30,556 bases of DNA from DAISJM01 sp036821485 (GTDB lineage: Bacteria; Verrucomicrobiota; Kiritimatiellia; CAIQIC01; JAGNIJ01). The position numbers and the translations under genes are program-made. The notes under the pieces are model-generated. The model was not told the DNA's origin, searched no databases, and was given only the letters and a program-made list of their open reading frames with translations. Each line of letters starts with the position of its first letter. Within the stretch, counting starts at the first letter, position 1. The stretch is taken from positions 1-30,556 of the forward strand of contig DAISJM010000038.1 in assembly GCA_036821485.1 (NCBI GenBank), in the 5' to 3' direction. Of the stretch, positions 7,319 through 15,408 are shown in pieces.

Positions 7319-7944
7319 TGCGAATCACCTTCCCGGCGGGCGGCTGCTGATTTCTCCAGTTGCCGCATGCCGTCATACAGATACATCACGAACGAGCTGA
7401 GGGTAAAAAATCCGGCGGCCACAATCCAGACATAGAACGGACGCTGCGCTCCGCCGACGAGCACCCAGATGATGGCGACCATCTGGAAGAAGGTGGAGAT
7501 CTTCCCGACCACGCGCGGTTTCACCGTCACGGTCCCGGCCACGGCGTGGACAAGCGTGGCGCCCAGCACGATGACCACGTCGCGACTGATCACGAGCAGC
7601 GTGAACCACACGGGAATGTGAGGCTCCAGCGCCTCGATGGACGGACGCGTGAGCAGGATGAGACCGGATAGCAGCAGCGCCTTGTCGGCCAGCGGATCAA
7701 GGACCTTGCCCAGCGGTGTAATCTGGTGCCGGGAACGGGCGATGTAGCCGTCCAGCGCATCCGTCAGCGCGACCGCGCAGAACACGACCAGCGCCGTCAT
7801 GCGATGCAGCTCGCGCGCGTGGCCGTTCTTGAGCCCCATCGTGTAGTAGATCAGCATGAGCACAAAGAACGGTACGCTCAGGATGCGTACAATCGTGATC
7901 TTGTTGGCCAGCGTCAGCCCGCCGTTTTTCCCGTCGTCCATCAT
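7315..7944 (-). CDS. pgsA: CDP-diacylglycerol--glycerol-3-phosphate 3-phosphatidyltransferase
   Basis: It makes phosphatidylglycerol phosphate from CDP-diacylglycerol and glycerol-3-phosphate in the inner membrane. The CDP-alcohol phosphotransferase signature D-x2-DG-x2-AR-x8-G-x3-D-x3-D is fully present as DALDGYIAR (about residues 62-70) followed by SRHQITPLGKVLDPLADK. Several hydrophobic helices surround it. The N-terminal LTLANKITIVRILSVPFF is typical of PgsA. The frame extends upstream to a GTG at 7971 right at the gltX stop, but the ATG at 7944 is preferred because GAGGGGA lies 11 bases before it; a second ATG follows at 7941. This gives 209 aa. The stop overlaps the der start by 4 bases. 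PgsA is favoured over other CDP-alcohol transferases by the N-terminal pattern. Confidence 0.92.
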   Translation of the reverse strand: MMDDGKNGGLTLANKITIVRILSVPFFVLMLIYYTMGLKNGHARELHRMTALVVFCAVALTDALDGYIARSRHQITPLGKVLDPLADKALLLSGLILLTRPSIEALEPHIPVWFTLLVISRDVVIVLGATLVHAVAGTVTVKPRVVGKISTFFQMVAIIWVLVGGAQRPFYVWIVAAGFFTLSSFVMYLYDGMRQLEKSAAARREGDSQ

Positions 7945-7973
7945 CGCGCCCGTATCCCCTCTTCGCAGCACCC

Positions 7974-9293
7974 TCAGCCCGCCATCATCGCCAACGCACG
8001 GTCAATCCGGCGCAGGACGCGGTCCTTGCCCATCACGTCCAGCATGTGGAAAAGACTCGGCCCCATGGCCGTACCCGACACCGCCACGCGCACGGGATGC
8101 ACCAGCTCGCCTGCCGAGAGGCTCCGCTCCGCAGCCAGCTCGTGCAAGGCCATGTCCGTCGTCTCCGCAGTGAACGCGTCCAGCGCCGCAAACTTCTGCC
8201 GGAGCGCCCGCAAGCCGTCCACCGCGCCTTCCTTTTTCAGCCGTTTATCGACTGATTTCTGGTCGAACGGGTATTCCTCGTTGAAGAAGTAGGCCGTCAT
8301 CTCGACGACGTTCGGGTACAGTTTGACCCGGTCCTGCATCAGCCCGATGATCCTGCGGAAGTAGTCGGCCGGGATATCGTCGCGCCAGACGCCGGCCTTG
8401 GCCAGTTCGGCCTTCCAACCCGCCTCGCGCACCTCGATCGGCAGCCGCGCCATGTATTCGCCGTTCATCCACAGCAGCTTCTGAAGGTCCATCTTCGCGG
8501 GCGACGACTGGACGCGGTCCAGCGTGAACAGCTTCGCGATCTCGTCGCGCGGCAACACCTCGCGGTCGTCGCCGGGCGACCAGCCCAGCAGGACGAGGTA
8601 GTTGAACAGCGCTTCCGGGAGATAGCCCTTCGACTCGAAATCGCCGACATACGCATCGCCGTCGCGCTTGGAGTACGGCTTGCCCTGCTGGTTCACAATC
8701 ATCGGCAGGTGCGCGTATTTCGGCGCGGAGGCGCCGAGCGCCTCGAACAGCGCGACGTGGCGGTAGGTGTTCTCCACGTGATCGTCGCCGCGAATGATGT
8801 GCGTGACGTTCATGTGGATGTCGTCCACGACGTTCGCGAGGTGGAACACCGGCGTGCCGTTGGAGCGCACGATGACGAAATCCTTCATGTCCGCCGCAGC
8901 CTTCCGCAGGTCGCCCTTGATCTCGTCGTGGAACGACATGTCGCGGCCGGGCATGCGGAAGACAATCGCCTCGCCCTTGCCGGTGCCGCCCTTATCCTCC
9001 TTGTAGGCGTGACCCGCCTTCAGGAGTTGCTCGGCGGCTTCGAGGTGCTTGGCCGTCGTCGTCGATTGGTAAACCGGCTCCTCGTCCCAGCCGAGTCCGA
9101 GCCAGGTCATCGCGTCCAGCAGCGTGCGGACCGCCTCCGGCGTGGACCGCTCGCGGTCGGTATCTTCAATGCGCAGCAGGAACTTCCCGCCCTCGTGGCG
9201 CGCGAAAAGCCAGTTGTAGATCGCCGCCCGGATATTGCCGATGTGGACGTGGCCGGTCGGGCTCGGCGCGAAACGTGTGCGAACGGAACTCAT
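7974..9293 (-). CDS. gltX: Glutamyl-tRNA synthetase (short form)
   Basis: A class I aminoacyl-tRNA synthetase that attaches glutamate to tRNA-Glu. RFAPSPTGHVHIGN near residues 6-19 is the HIGH-type motif, and KPYSKRDGD is the KMSKS-type motif. The C-terminal alpha-helical part corresponds to the anticodon-binding domain. At 439 aa it is shorter than the usual 465-500. The deficit lies mainly after GHAYKEDKGG, where most family members have a cysteine-containing YxCxC...CR segment; here the chain passes directly to AIVFRMPGRDMSFHDEIKG. The ATG at 9293 is preceded by GGGAGA. pgsA follows 29 bases downstream, so the two are probably cotranscribed. The presence of glnS at 17146 fits a GltX that charges only tRNA-Glu (inference). 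Confidence 0.95.
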   Translation of the reverse strand: MSSVRTRFAPSPTGHVHIGNIRAAIYNWLFARHEGGKFLLRIEDTDRERSTPEAVRTLLDAMTWLGLGWDEEPVYQSTTTAKHLEAAEQLLKAGHAYKEDKGGTGKGEAIVFRMPGRDMSFHDEIKGDLRKAAADMKDFVIVRSNGTPVFHLANVVDDIHMNVTHIIRGDDHVENTYRHVALFEALGASAPKYAHLPMIVNQQGKPYSKRDGDAYVGDFESKGYLPEALFNYLVLLGWSPGDDREVLPRDEIAKLFTLDRVQSSPAKMDLQKLLWMNGEYMARLPIEVREAGWKAELAKAGVWRDDIPADYFRRIIGLMQDRVKLYPNVVEMTAYFFNEEYPFDQKSVDKRLKKEGAVDGLRALRQKFAALDAFTAETTDMALHELAAERSLSAGELVHPVRVAVSGTAMGPSLFHMLDVMGKDRVLRRIDRALAMMAG

Positions 9294-9385
9294 GATTCTC
9301 CCATCATTTTCTCTTAAGCCGGAATAGGTCTAATGGAGTACTGGAGTGATGCTGTATTGGGAAGCTTTTTCCGCGCAGCGGCCGG

Positions 9386-10249
9386 TCAGTCGAAGATCAC
9401 CGTCTTGTTGCTGTAGACGAGTACCCGGTGCTGGAGATGCCACCAGATCGCGCGCGACAGCACGATCTTTTCCAGGTCCTTGCCCTTGCGGATGAAATCC
9501 TCCAGCGAATCGCGGTGGGTCACCCGGACGATGTCCTGTTCGATGATCGGCCCCGTGTCCAACTCGGAGGTCACATAGTGGCTGGTGGCGCCGATGATCT
9601 TCACCCCGCGCGCGTAGGCGGAGTGGTACGGCCGCGCCCCCGGGAACGCCGGCAGGAAGGAGTGGTGGATGTTGATGATCCGGTTCAAGTACTGCGCCAC
9701 GAACGCGGGCGAGACGATCTGCATGTAGCGCGCGAGCACGACGAAATCCACGCGCTCCTCGGCAAGCCGCCGCAGTTCGATCCGCTCCTGCTCCTCGCGG
9801 TTTTCCTTCGTGATCGGGTACGTCTCGAAGCGGACGCCGAACCGCTCCGCGACCGGCGCCAGGTCTTCGTGGTTCCCGATCACCAGCGGCACTTGCACCT
9901 GCCACTCGCCAGCTTGGACGCGCGACAAAACATCGAAGAGGCAGTGCGACTCCCTCGAGACAAAGATGGCCATGCGCGGTACATCATCAGACCGGCGCAG
10001 GACCCACTGCATGTGGAAGTCGTCGGCAATCCGGCGGAACTCTTCCGTCAGCCGGTCGGCGGGAATCGCAAAGCCCTGCTCCTCGAACTCCAGCCGCATG
10101 AAAAACACGTTCTCTTCCGTGTCCACATGCTGGTCGAGGTGAAGGATGTTGCCGTTGTGATCGGCGATGAACCGCGTGACCGCCGCGACAATCCCCTTCC
10201 GGTCAGGGCAGGAGATCAACAGGATCAGCGATCGCAAAGCACTCGTCAT
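9386..10249 (-). CDS. purU: Formyltetrahydrofolate deformylase
   Basis: It hydrolyses 10-formyltetrahydrofolate to tetrahydrofolate and formate, balancing one-carbon pools and supplying formate for purine synthesis. The 287-aa length is typical. The N-terminal ACT domain (LILLISCPDRKGIVAAVTRF, about residues 8-85) is the allosteric part that distinguishes PurU from PurN. The C-terminal formyltransferase fold contains INIHHSFLPAFPGARPYHSA and GATSHYVTSELDTGPIIEQD, holding the catalytic Asn, His and Asp. There is no Shine-Dalgarno sequence before the ATG at 10249; instead a promoter (10256-10284) ends 6 bases before it, so the mRNA may start at the ATG itself. gltX follows after 92 bases. Confidence 0.96.
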   Translation of the reverse strand: MTSALRSLILLISCPDRKGIVAAVTRFIADHNGNILHLDQHVDTEENVFFMRLEFEEQGFAIPADRLTEEFRRIADDFHMQWVLRRSDDVPRMAIFVSRESHCLFDVLSRVQAGEWQVQVPLVIGNHEDLAPVAERFGVRFETYPITKENREEQERIELRRLAEERVDFVVLARYMQIVSPAFVAQYLNRIINIHHSFLPAFPGARPYHSAYARGVKIIGATSHYVTSELDTGPIIEQDIVRVTHRDSLEDFIRKGKDLEKIVLSRAIWWHLQHRVLVYSNKTVIFD

Positions 10250-10255
10250 GCCTGA

Positions 10256-10284
10256 CTTCTAGCCGTTTTCGGCCCGCACAGCAA
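10256..10284 (-). promoter_or_regulatory. Predicted promoter of purU (leaderless geometry)
   Basis: On the minus strand TTGCTG (10284-10279), a 17-bp spacer and TAGAAG (10261-10256) are followed by six bases and the ATG. The expected transcription start therefore falls on or next to the start codon. Confidence 0.5.
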
Positions 10285-10318
10285 TAACGCAAAGGCGCGG
10301 CCCCCCCCTGCGCGTCGG

Positions 10319-11620
10319 TCAGTACCGGTACGTGTACATCACCTGCCCGTTGAGCTGGCTGTGATCGACATGAATCCCGCTGCCGGTGGTGACAGAAGTC
10401 TCGGGCGCATACGACACGGCGAAATCCACCGAATGGCTGCCATCCGGGGCGAAACCGAAGCCGGCCGTGATGTGCTCCTCCACGATCGCGGGGAAGAGCG
10501 GATTGAGCAGCTCATCCGGGATCTGGTTTTCCGTCCGGTTATAGCCCGCGCGAAGCGTCCACTGATCGTTGAGATCGAAGGCCGCGCCCAGCGCGTAGAC
10601 AATCTGGTCGTCCCAATTCTGTGGCAGCACCAGGTCCACCGAGCCCCCGGCGGAATCGAAGGTGACCTTGAAATCCTCCATGACTTTCGACCAGTTGATC
10701 CGCTTCACGTCCGCGGCCAGCAGCAGCCGGTCCGTCGCCTGCACCGCGATGCCCACGCCATAGCTCTCCGGCCACTGGAAGTCCTTGACCGTCACGTCGC
10801 CGTTGATGGCCCCCGCGCGCACGCCGGTTGCGCTGCTGCCGTAGCTCAGGCGCGCATCGTCCGTCTCAAGATCGCCCAGCGCGGTCTTCGACTGGTACAC
10901 CGCGCCGACCGACACCCTTTTGTGAAGCTGGTAGACGAACCCGATCTTCCCGCCATATCCGTAGCCCTTCGCCTCGCCCGTAAACGGCGAGTTGTCGGCG
11001 AAGTCCAGCCGCGCGTAGTCGGTGCCTCCGAACGCGGGCAGCGCAAGCGTGCCGCCACGGGCCAGCCCGGCAATCTGTGAACCGGGAATCGCCATCTGCA
11101 GGTCCAGCCCGGCCCAGACGAAATCGATCGTGCCGCCGATGGCCAGCTTCTCCGTCACCTGGTACGACACCGGCGCGATGAGGCGACCGACGGTGAGTTC
11201 CGAAAACACTCCCTCACCGGAGTTCAGTGCGAGGAACGAGTCCTCCGCATACTCCGTACCCATGCCCCCTTGCGCGAAAACACCGAAACCGTACGTCAAC
11301 CCGCCCGACCGCGTGGACCAGCCAATCGCCGGCATGAAGAACGCATCGGAACCCGAGTCGGCTCGCGGCGCGCCAGGCACCTTTGCGGAAACGTCGGGAC
11401 CGAGGAATCCAAACGCCACATCCAGCCGTGACGTGTAGCCGGACCCAAGACTCAGCGTTGCGGGATTGTTGATCACCGCGGCGGTGCCATTGTCATAGGC
11501 GTACGATGCACCACCGACGCCCAGCGCCACCGGGCCATAGCCTTCCATATTCATCCCATCCGTTGCCCACGCGGATACCGCCGTCAACGCCACCAACACC
11601 GCCAGTACGCTCCGTTTCAT
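10319..11620 (-). CDS. FadL/OMPP1-type outer membrane transport protein
   Basis: Members of this family are outer-membrane beta-barrels that let hydrophobic compounds such as long-chain fatty acids or aromatics through. The signal peptide is MKRSVLAVLVALTAVSAWA, and the mature protein probably starts at TDGMNMEGYGPVALG. That N-terminal stretch, the NNPATLSLG motif and the repeated aromatic, glycine-rich beta-strands (e.g. YGYGGKIGFVYQLHKRVSVG) are typical, as is the final strand ending in aromatic YTYRY. The frame is open for 70 more codons upstream, but that part is a translation of intergenic repeats. The ATG at 11620, with AAAGGAAA 8 bases before it, is the real start (433 aa). It is divergent from a Crp/Fnr regulator. 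The substrate cannot be told. Confidence 0.9.
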   Translation of the reverse strand: MKRSVLAVLVALTAVSAWATDGMNMEGYGPVALGVGGASYAYDNGTAAVINNPATLSLGSGYTSRLDVAFGFLGPDVSAKVPGAPRADSGSDAFFMPAIGWSTRSGGLTYGFGVFAQGGMGTEYAEDSFLALNSGEGVFSELTVGRLIAPVSYQVTEKLAIGGTIDFVWAGLDLQMAIPGSQIAGLARGGTLALPAFGGTDYARLDFADNSPFTGEAKGYGYGGKIGFVYQLHKRVSVGAVYQSKTALGDLETDDARLSYGSSATGVRAGAINGDVTVKDFQWPESYGVGIAVQATDRLLLAADVKRINWSKVMEDFKVTFDSAGGSVDLVLPQNWDDQIVYALGAAFDLNDQWTLRAGYNRTENQIPDELLNPLFPAIVEEHITAGFGFAPDGSHSVDFAVSYAPETSVTTGSGIHVDHSQLNGQVMYTYRY

Positions 11621-11667
11621 CTTCAGATTTCCTTTCTCTCCTGTTCGGATTGACCGTGAACGTACAA

Positions 11668-11707
11668 CATAATCTCTATCATGCAAATCGACGTAATAGA
11701 GATTATG
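11668..11707. promoter_or_regulatory. Perfect 12-bp inverted repeat, candidate operator or leader hairpin
   Basis: Arms CATAATCTCTAT (11668-11679) and ATAGAGATTATG (11696-11707) are perfect complements with a 16-base spacer. The element lies 48-87 bases before the FadL-type ATG. The AT-rich arms stand out from the GC-rich surroundings. It could be a regulator site, perhaps for the adjacent Crp/Fnr protein, or an mRNA hairpin; arm sequences do not match the textbook CRP or FNR boxes. Confidence 0.5.
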
Positions 11708-11777
11708 TGTCATATGGGCTCCCACGAGCCCGGGGACGTGCTCCGAGAGAGATGCAATACTTCGCTGTGGGCAGAGC

Positions 11778-11825
11778 TTTCCAACCCTTGGAAAACCGAC
11801 GCTAGTCCTTTCCAAGCATTGGAAA
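11778..11825. repeat. Pair of TTTCCAAnnnTTGGAAA palindromes, 31 bp apart
   Basis: TTTCCAACCCTTGGAAA (11778-11794) and TTTCCAAGCATTGGAAA (11809-11825) have perfect 7-bp arms and central triplets CCC and GCA. Their centres are 31 bp apart, the same distance as in the pair inside the deacetylase gene (15185-15234). Confidence 0.9.
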
Positions 11826-11949
11826 ATCAACCTGTTCCTTCACCCCTATCGGGCGCTGCGGAATAGGCTAGCCTCTCGCGTTGGCACGAGCTATCCATGA
11901 GATGGCCAACTTGAGGCAGGGAAAAGCCGCGAGTTGCCTCTGGAGCATC

Positions 11950-12666
11950 ATGCCCCCTGAAAACATGCTGCGGTCCGCGCCGTTGTTCTCGGGCTGCTCG
12001 CCCGCCCAGTTGGACCTGCTTGCGGGATACACTCGCGGCGTGACCTATAACCGGCACGAGGAGATCTATCACGAAGGCCAGCCGGCCAAGCATGTCCACC
12101 TGGTCGTGAAGGGCGAAGTGAGCCTGGAGAAAGATCGCGCCGACAACGCCGAACCGATGCGCCTGGCGATTGTCCGCCCCGGCGAACTTTTCGGCATCGG
12201 CGAATTCATGCTGTCGCACTACCACACCACCGCAACGGCATTGACCCGCTGCAGCCTCCTGCAAATCACCACGCATGATTTCCGGAAACACTTCCTCGCC
12301 ATCGAATCCATCCGCGACGGGGTGCTGACCCAGCTGTCCGAGATCGCGCGTTACCTCCTGTTCAGCGTGACCGCCGGCTCCGGAATCAACATGCTCGTGT
12401 TCTACCTCTGGCGGCTGTGCCGCGAAAGCGGGAAGGAAATCGGCGGGAAGATCCATCTTCAAACCAAGGTCCTGCAGCCACAGATCGCGTCCCTCCTGAA
12501 CATGAGCCGGGAACACGTCACACGCCTGTTCGCCAAGCTCCAGGAACAGGGGGTCGTCTCCTTCAACCGGGGCTACCCCATCATCGACAAGGCTTGGCTG
12601 CAAGACGCTGTCGCCGACACGGATTTGGCCGATTTCATTGTGTATCGCGACTATCCGCAGCCCTAG
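11950..12666 (+). CDS. Crp/Fnr family transcriptional regulator
   Basis: A cyclic-nucleotide-binding-like sensor domain (about residues 12-120: LVVKGEVSLEKDR, RPGELFGIGEF) is followed by the long dimer helix and a C-terminal winged helix with the recognition region LLNMSREHVTRLFAKLQEQG (about 178-197). The N-terminal cysteines of oxygen-sensing FNR are not present. Its signal is unknown; the glycine-glutamate turn (GELFG) resembles cAMP-binding members, but the full phosphate-binding signature is not evident. The frame is open to a TTG at 11881 and an ATG at 11902; the ATG at 11950 is preferred for the GGAG before it and the usual family N-terminus (238 aa). It may control the divergent FadL-type gene through the inverted repeat between them (inference). 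Confidence 0.9.
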   Translation: MPPENMLRSAPLFSGCSPAQLDLLAGYTRGVTYNRHEEIYHEGQPAKHVHLVVKGEVSLEKDRADNAEPMRLAIVRPGELFGIGEFMLSHYHTTATALTRCSLLQITTHDFRKHFLAIESIRDGVLTQLSEIARYLLFSVTAGSGINMLVFYLWRLCRESGKEIGGKIHLQTKVLQPQIASLLNMSREHVTRLFAKLQEQGVVSFNRGYPIIDKAWLQDAVADTDLADFIVYRDYPQP

Positions 12667-12700
12667 GGCGGCCCGCCGCCGCCCGCGGTGATGCGTGTCA

Positions 12701-12729
12701 CTGACCGGATTTCCGGCCTCTCCTATAGT
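12701..12729 (+). promoter_or_regulatory. Predicted promoter of the deacetylase gene (leaderless geometry)
   Basis: CTGACC (12701-12706), a 17-bp spacer and TATAGT (12724-12729) are followed by six bases (GGCGTC) and the ATG at 12736. No Shine-Dalgarno sequence is present, so transcription probably begins at or next to the start codon. Confidence 0.6.
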
Positions 12730-12735
12730 GGCGTC

Positions 12736-15408
12736 ATGAAAGACACCACCCTGCTCCTCGCGATCATCGGCATGGTCTCGCTCGTCCTGGTGCGGGCAAC
12801 GCGGGCCGACACCAGCCTCACCCTTATCGTCACCAACATCCCGTCCGGCTGGGGCACGGCAAACGGCGACAGCGTCGCCGTGATCGGCACGATGAACGGG
12901 TGGTCACTCGGAACCGCCGCCACCGTTCAGAACAACACGCTGCATTTCGAGTTCGCGTCCATCGGCACAACCGCGCTCGGCTCCGACTGGAGCGACCTGC
13001 CTGCGGGCGCGAATCTCGGCTTCCGCTTTGTCTCCCCGACCGATGCGTCGACAACGCTTATCAAGGCCGACTTCCGATCCAACGACGGCAACTTCCGTCT
13101 CGCCCTTGTCAGCGGCGTCGGCAACACCGTCGTCATCGATGCCGCACCGATCCGCACCCTCGTCGATCAGGATTCCTGCGTATGGGTCAACGGCGCGCGC
13201 CAACGCGAATACGTCCGCATCCCCCGCGATCGGTTCGCTTTTCCCGGCGGGCTGTGGAAGGCACTGGTGATGAGTTACGATGACGGGCACGATCAGGACC
13301 GCGGTCTGATTCCCATCTTCAACCAATACGGCATCAAGGGCACGTTTCACCTCAACTCAAGCTGGCTCGACACGTCGACCTTTGTCAGCTCGGAGGATGT
13401 GCGGACGATCTACGCCCCCCACGAAGTCTTCGTCCACACCGTCAGCCATCCCGATCTGACCTACGTCAGTGACGAGACCATCCGCTGGGAAGTCGGCCAC
13501 TGCCGCTGGGCGCTCTCGGAGTTGACCGGCTACGACACCTGCAGCATGTCCTATCCGATGGGCGGCTACGACAATCGCGTGCTCGCGCAACTCCCCGGCC
13601 AGGGCGTCACCTGCTCACGAACCGTGGAGAACACGTTCTCGCTGGGCTACCTGCCCGTCAACCCGCTGAAGTGGCACCCCACCTGTCACCACGCCAACGC
13701 GTCTGCGTTTGCCGATGAATTCATCGCTCGCGCGCAGGAAGAGATTGCGCTGCTCTTCATCTGGGGTCACAGCTACGAACTGGACAACGGCTACAGCGAC
13801 AACAGTTGGACCTACATGTCCGCGCTCTGCCAGAAACTCGGCCACCGCGGCGACACGTGGTACGCGGGCATGGAGGAAGTCCGCGCCTACCTCGCCGCCA
13901 TCCAGGCGCTGACCTATCCCTCGCGCAACGTGATCCACAACCCGTCGTCATCCATCACCGTCTGGGCCAAACCCCTCGACACGCTGCTCAGGCTCGCCCC
14001 CGGCAAGACGATCACCTACCCCGCCGGCCGCGTTGTGACCACCCCCGCCATTCCGTTTGAAGACACCTCGCTCATGCTCACCTACTCGCCCGGCACCAAC
14101 GCGCTCGGGTCGGCCGAGGGCATCCGCCTTCACATCGGCCACGACGGCTGGCAGGACACGCAGGACATCCTGCTCACGCGGCAGCCCGACGGAAGTTGCA
14201 CCGGCACGTACGCCATCCCCTCCGGCGCGCGGTCGCTGCAGTGGGCGTTCTTCGATGGGGGCGAAGTCTGGGACGATAATGGCGGAAGCGATTGGTCTCT
14301 GGCCGTACGTGCGGCCGCCACCGGAACCCCCGCCACCATCGACCTCGTCGCCGGCTTGCCCGCCATCTCCGGCACACACGCGGGACAAAACGCAGCAGGC
14401 GAAACCGTCGACTTCAACACGGACGGACGATTCCTCGCCACCACCGGGCAGGGCGGCTTCGGCGACCTCGGCCGCATCTACGCCAACTACGACGCGACGA
14501 ATCTCTACCTCGGCGGAAGCGGCATGAACCCCGGCGGCACCAACCACGCGGTCATTCTGTTCCTCCAGATCAGCACGCTCCCGAATCCGGCGTCCAATCT
14601 CTGGGACTTCACCGGCACCCCCTACGGCCTCGACCAACTGCACAACGTTGCGTTCAACCCGGCCGTCAACCTGGCCATTCTGCTGGGCGACGAATATGGC
14701 GACGGGAATTTCATGCACTTCAATCTCGAAAGCGGCGCCGACCTTGGGCAAGGCGCGTTCTACATCGACTCCGACGCGAAGCGCTTCCTCCCCATCCCCG
14801 GCGTCCGGCTCTCGCAATTCGACGGCTCAACCAACACGCCCACCGCATCATCCGATGATGACGGAAATCGCCAGACCGACCGCTGGGAGATCGCCATTCC
14901 CTGGAGCAGTCTCAACGCACCGATGGGCGCCGCGGCGATCGGCGCGCTTCATCTTTCCGGCCTGATCGTCAGCGATGCCACGTCCGGCAACGACCGCTAC
15001 ATCTCCGCGAACCATCTCGGCGAAAATGCGGTGGGAACCATCGACGCGTTCGGCAACTACGGCTTCAACTTTGTCACGCTCTCCGGGAAAAGGATCGGCC
15101 TGGCCAACGCCGATTCCGATCTGGATGAAATGACCGACGTCGAAGAATACATCGCCGGCACGGACCCGACGAACAACGCGTCCATTTTCCAAGCATTGGA
15201 AAATCGGCCTTCAGATTTTCCAACCCTTGGAAAAATCCTACGATGGAACGGCGTCGACGGTCGCGTGTACTCCGTCGAAGCCACGACCAACCTCCTCGGC
15301 ACTTGGACCCGGCTTGCCGCCGATCTCCCGCCGACCGGTGTCTGGACCGACACCGTCCACAACCTCGACGAGCGCGTCTATTATCGCCTCAGCGTGCGGA
15401 AGCCGTAG
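12736..15408 (+). CDS. Secreted multidomain polysaccharide deacetylase (NodB-type)
   Basis: The 890-aa protein starts with a signal peptide (MKDTTLLLAIIGMVSLVLV, cleavage near ATRA). Residues about 25-150 form a beta-rich module with GTMNGWS, like glycogen-binding modules. The NodB domain (about 170-400) carries SYDDGH (Asp182, Asp183), HTVSHPD (His234, His238), YPMGGYD (from residue 273) and WGHSYEL (His345), covering the metal ligands and catalytic acid/base of carbohydrate esterase family 4. Residues about 430-520 resemble a starch-binding CBM25 module (FFDGGEVWDDNGGSDW from residue 506). A further beta-rich domain, a calcium loop (DSDLDEMTDVEEYIAGTDPT) and a C-terminal RVYSVEATTNL...YYRLSVRKP domain follow. 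A 31-bp-spaced palindrome pair is translated at about 816-833 (SIFQALENRP, DFPTLGKI). The frame is open to 12688; the ATG at 12736 fits the signal peptide. It overlaps the convergent merR end by 20 bases. Confidence 0.9.
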   Translation: MKDTTLLLAIIGMVSLVLVRATRADTSLTLIVTNIPSGWGTANGDSVAVIGTMNGWSLGTAATVQNNTLHFEFASIGTTALGSDWSDLPAGANLGFRFVSPTDASTTLIKADFRSNDGNFRLALVSGVGNTVVIDAAPIRTLVDQDSCVWVNGARQREYVRIPRDRFAFPGGLWKALVMSYDDGHDQDRGLIPIFNQYGIKGTFHLNSSWLDTSTFVSSEDVRTIYAPHEVFVHTVSHPDLTYVSDETIRWEVGHCRWALSELTGYDTCSMSYPMGGYDNRVLAQLPGQGVTCSRTVENTFSLGYLPVNPLKWHPTCHHANASAFADEFIARAQEEIALLFIWGHSYELDNGYSDNSWTYMSALCQKLGHRGDTWYAGMEEVRAYLAAIQALTYPSRNVIHNPSSSITVWAKPLDTLLRLAPGKTITYPAGRVVTTPAIPFEDTSLMLTYSPGTNALGSAEGIRLHIGHDGWQDTQDILLTRQPDGSCTGTYAIPSGARSLQWAFFDGGEVWDDNGGSDWSLAVRAAATGTPATIDLVAGLPAISGTHAGQNAAGETVDFNTDGRFLATTGQGGFGDLGRIYANYDATNLYLGGSGMNPGGTNHAVILFLQISTLPNPASNLWDFTGTPYGLDQLHNVAFNPAVNLAILLGDEYGDGNFMHFNLESGADLGQGAFYIDSDAKRFLPIPGVRLSQFDGSTNTPTASSDDDGNRQTDRWEIAIPWSSLNAPMGAAAIGALHLSGLIVSDATSGNDRYISANHLGENAVGTIDAFGNYGFNFVTLSGKRIGLANADSDLDEMTDVEEYIAGTDPTNNASIFQALENRPSDFPTLGKILRWNGVDGRVYSVEATTNLLGTWTRLAADLPPTGVWTDTVHNLDERVYYRLSVRKP
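15185..15234. repeat. Palindrome pair inside the deacetylase coding sequence
   Basis: TTTTCCAAGCATTGGAAAA (15185-15203) and TTTTCCAACCCTTGGAAAA (15216-15234) are perfect 8-bp-arm palindromes with centres 31 bp apart. They use the same two central triplets (GCA, CCC) as the intergenic pair at 11778-11825, in the opposite order. Here they are read in frame without a stop, between the calcium loop and the last domain. Confidence 0.9.

Larger units (their letters stand above)
11621..11949. other. Divergent control region between the FadL-type gene and the Crp/Fnr gene
   Basis: This 329-base stretch holds no gene. It contains a 12-bp perfect inverted repeat (11668-11707) next to the channel gene and a pair of TTTCCAAnnnTTGGAAA palindromes (11778-11825) nearer the regulator. 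No convincing -35/-10 pair was found for either gene. Confidence 0.6.

Noticed and set aside
11621..11830. 70-codon N-terminal extension of the FadL-type protein
   Set aside because: It would place the signal peptide inside the protein and is made of palindrome repeats and the inverted repeat; a good ribosome-binding site precedes the internal ATG at 11620.
13948..14817. Open frame of 289 codons on the minus strand opposite the deacetylase
   Set aside because: It lacks motifs and is explained as a shadow of the deacetylase coding sequence.
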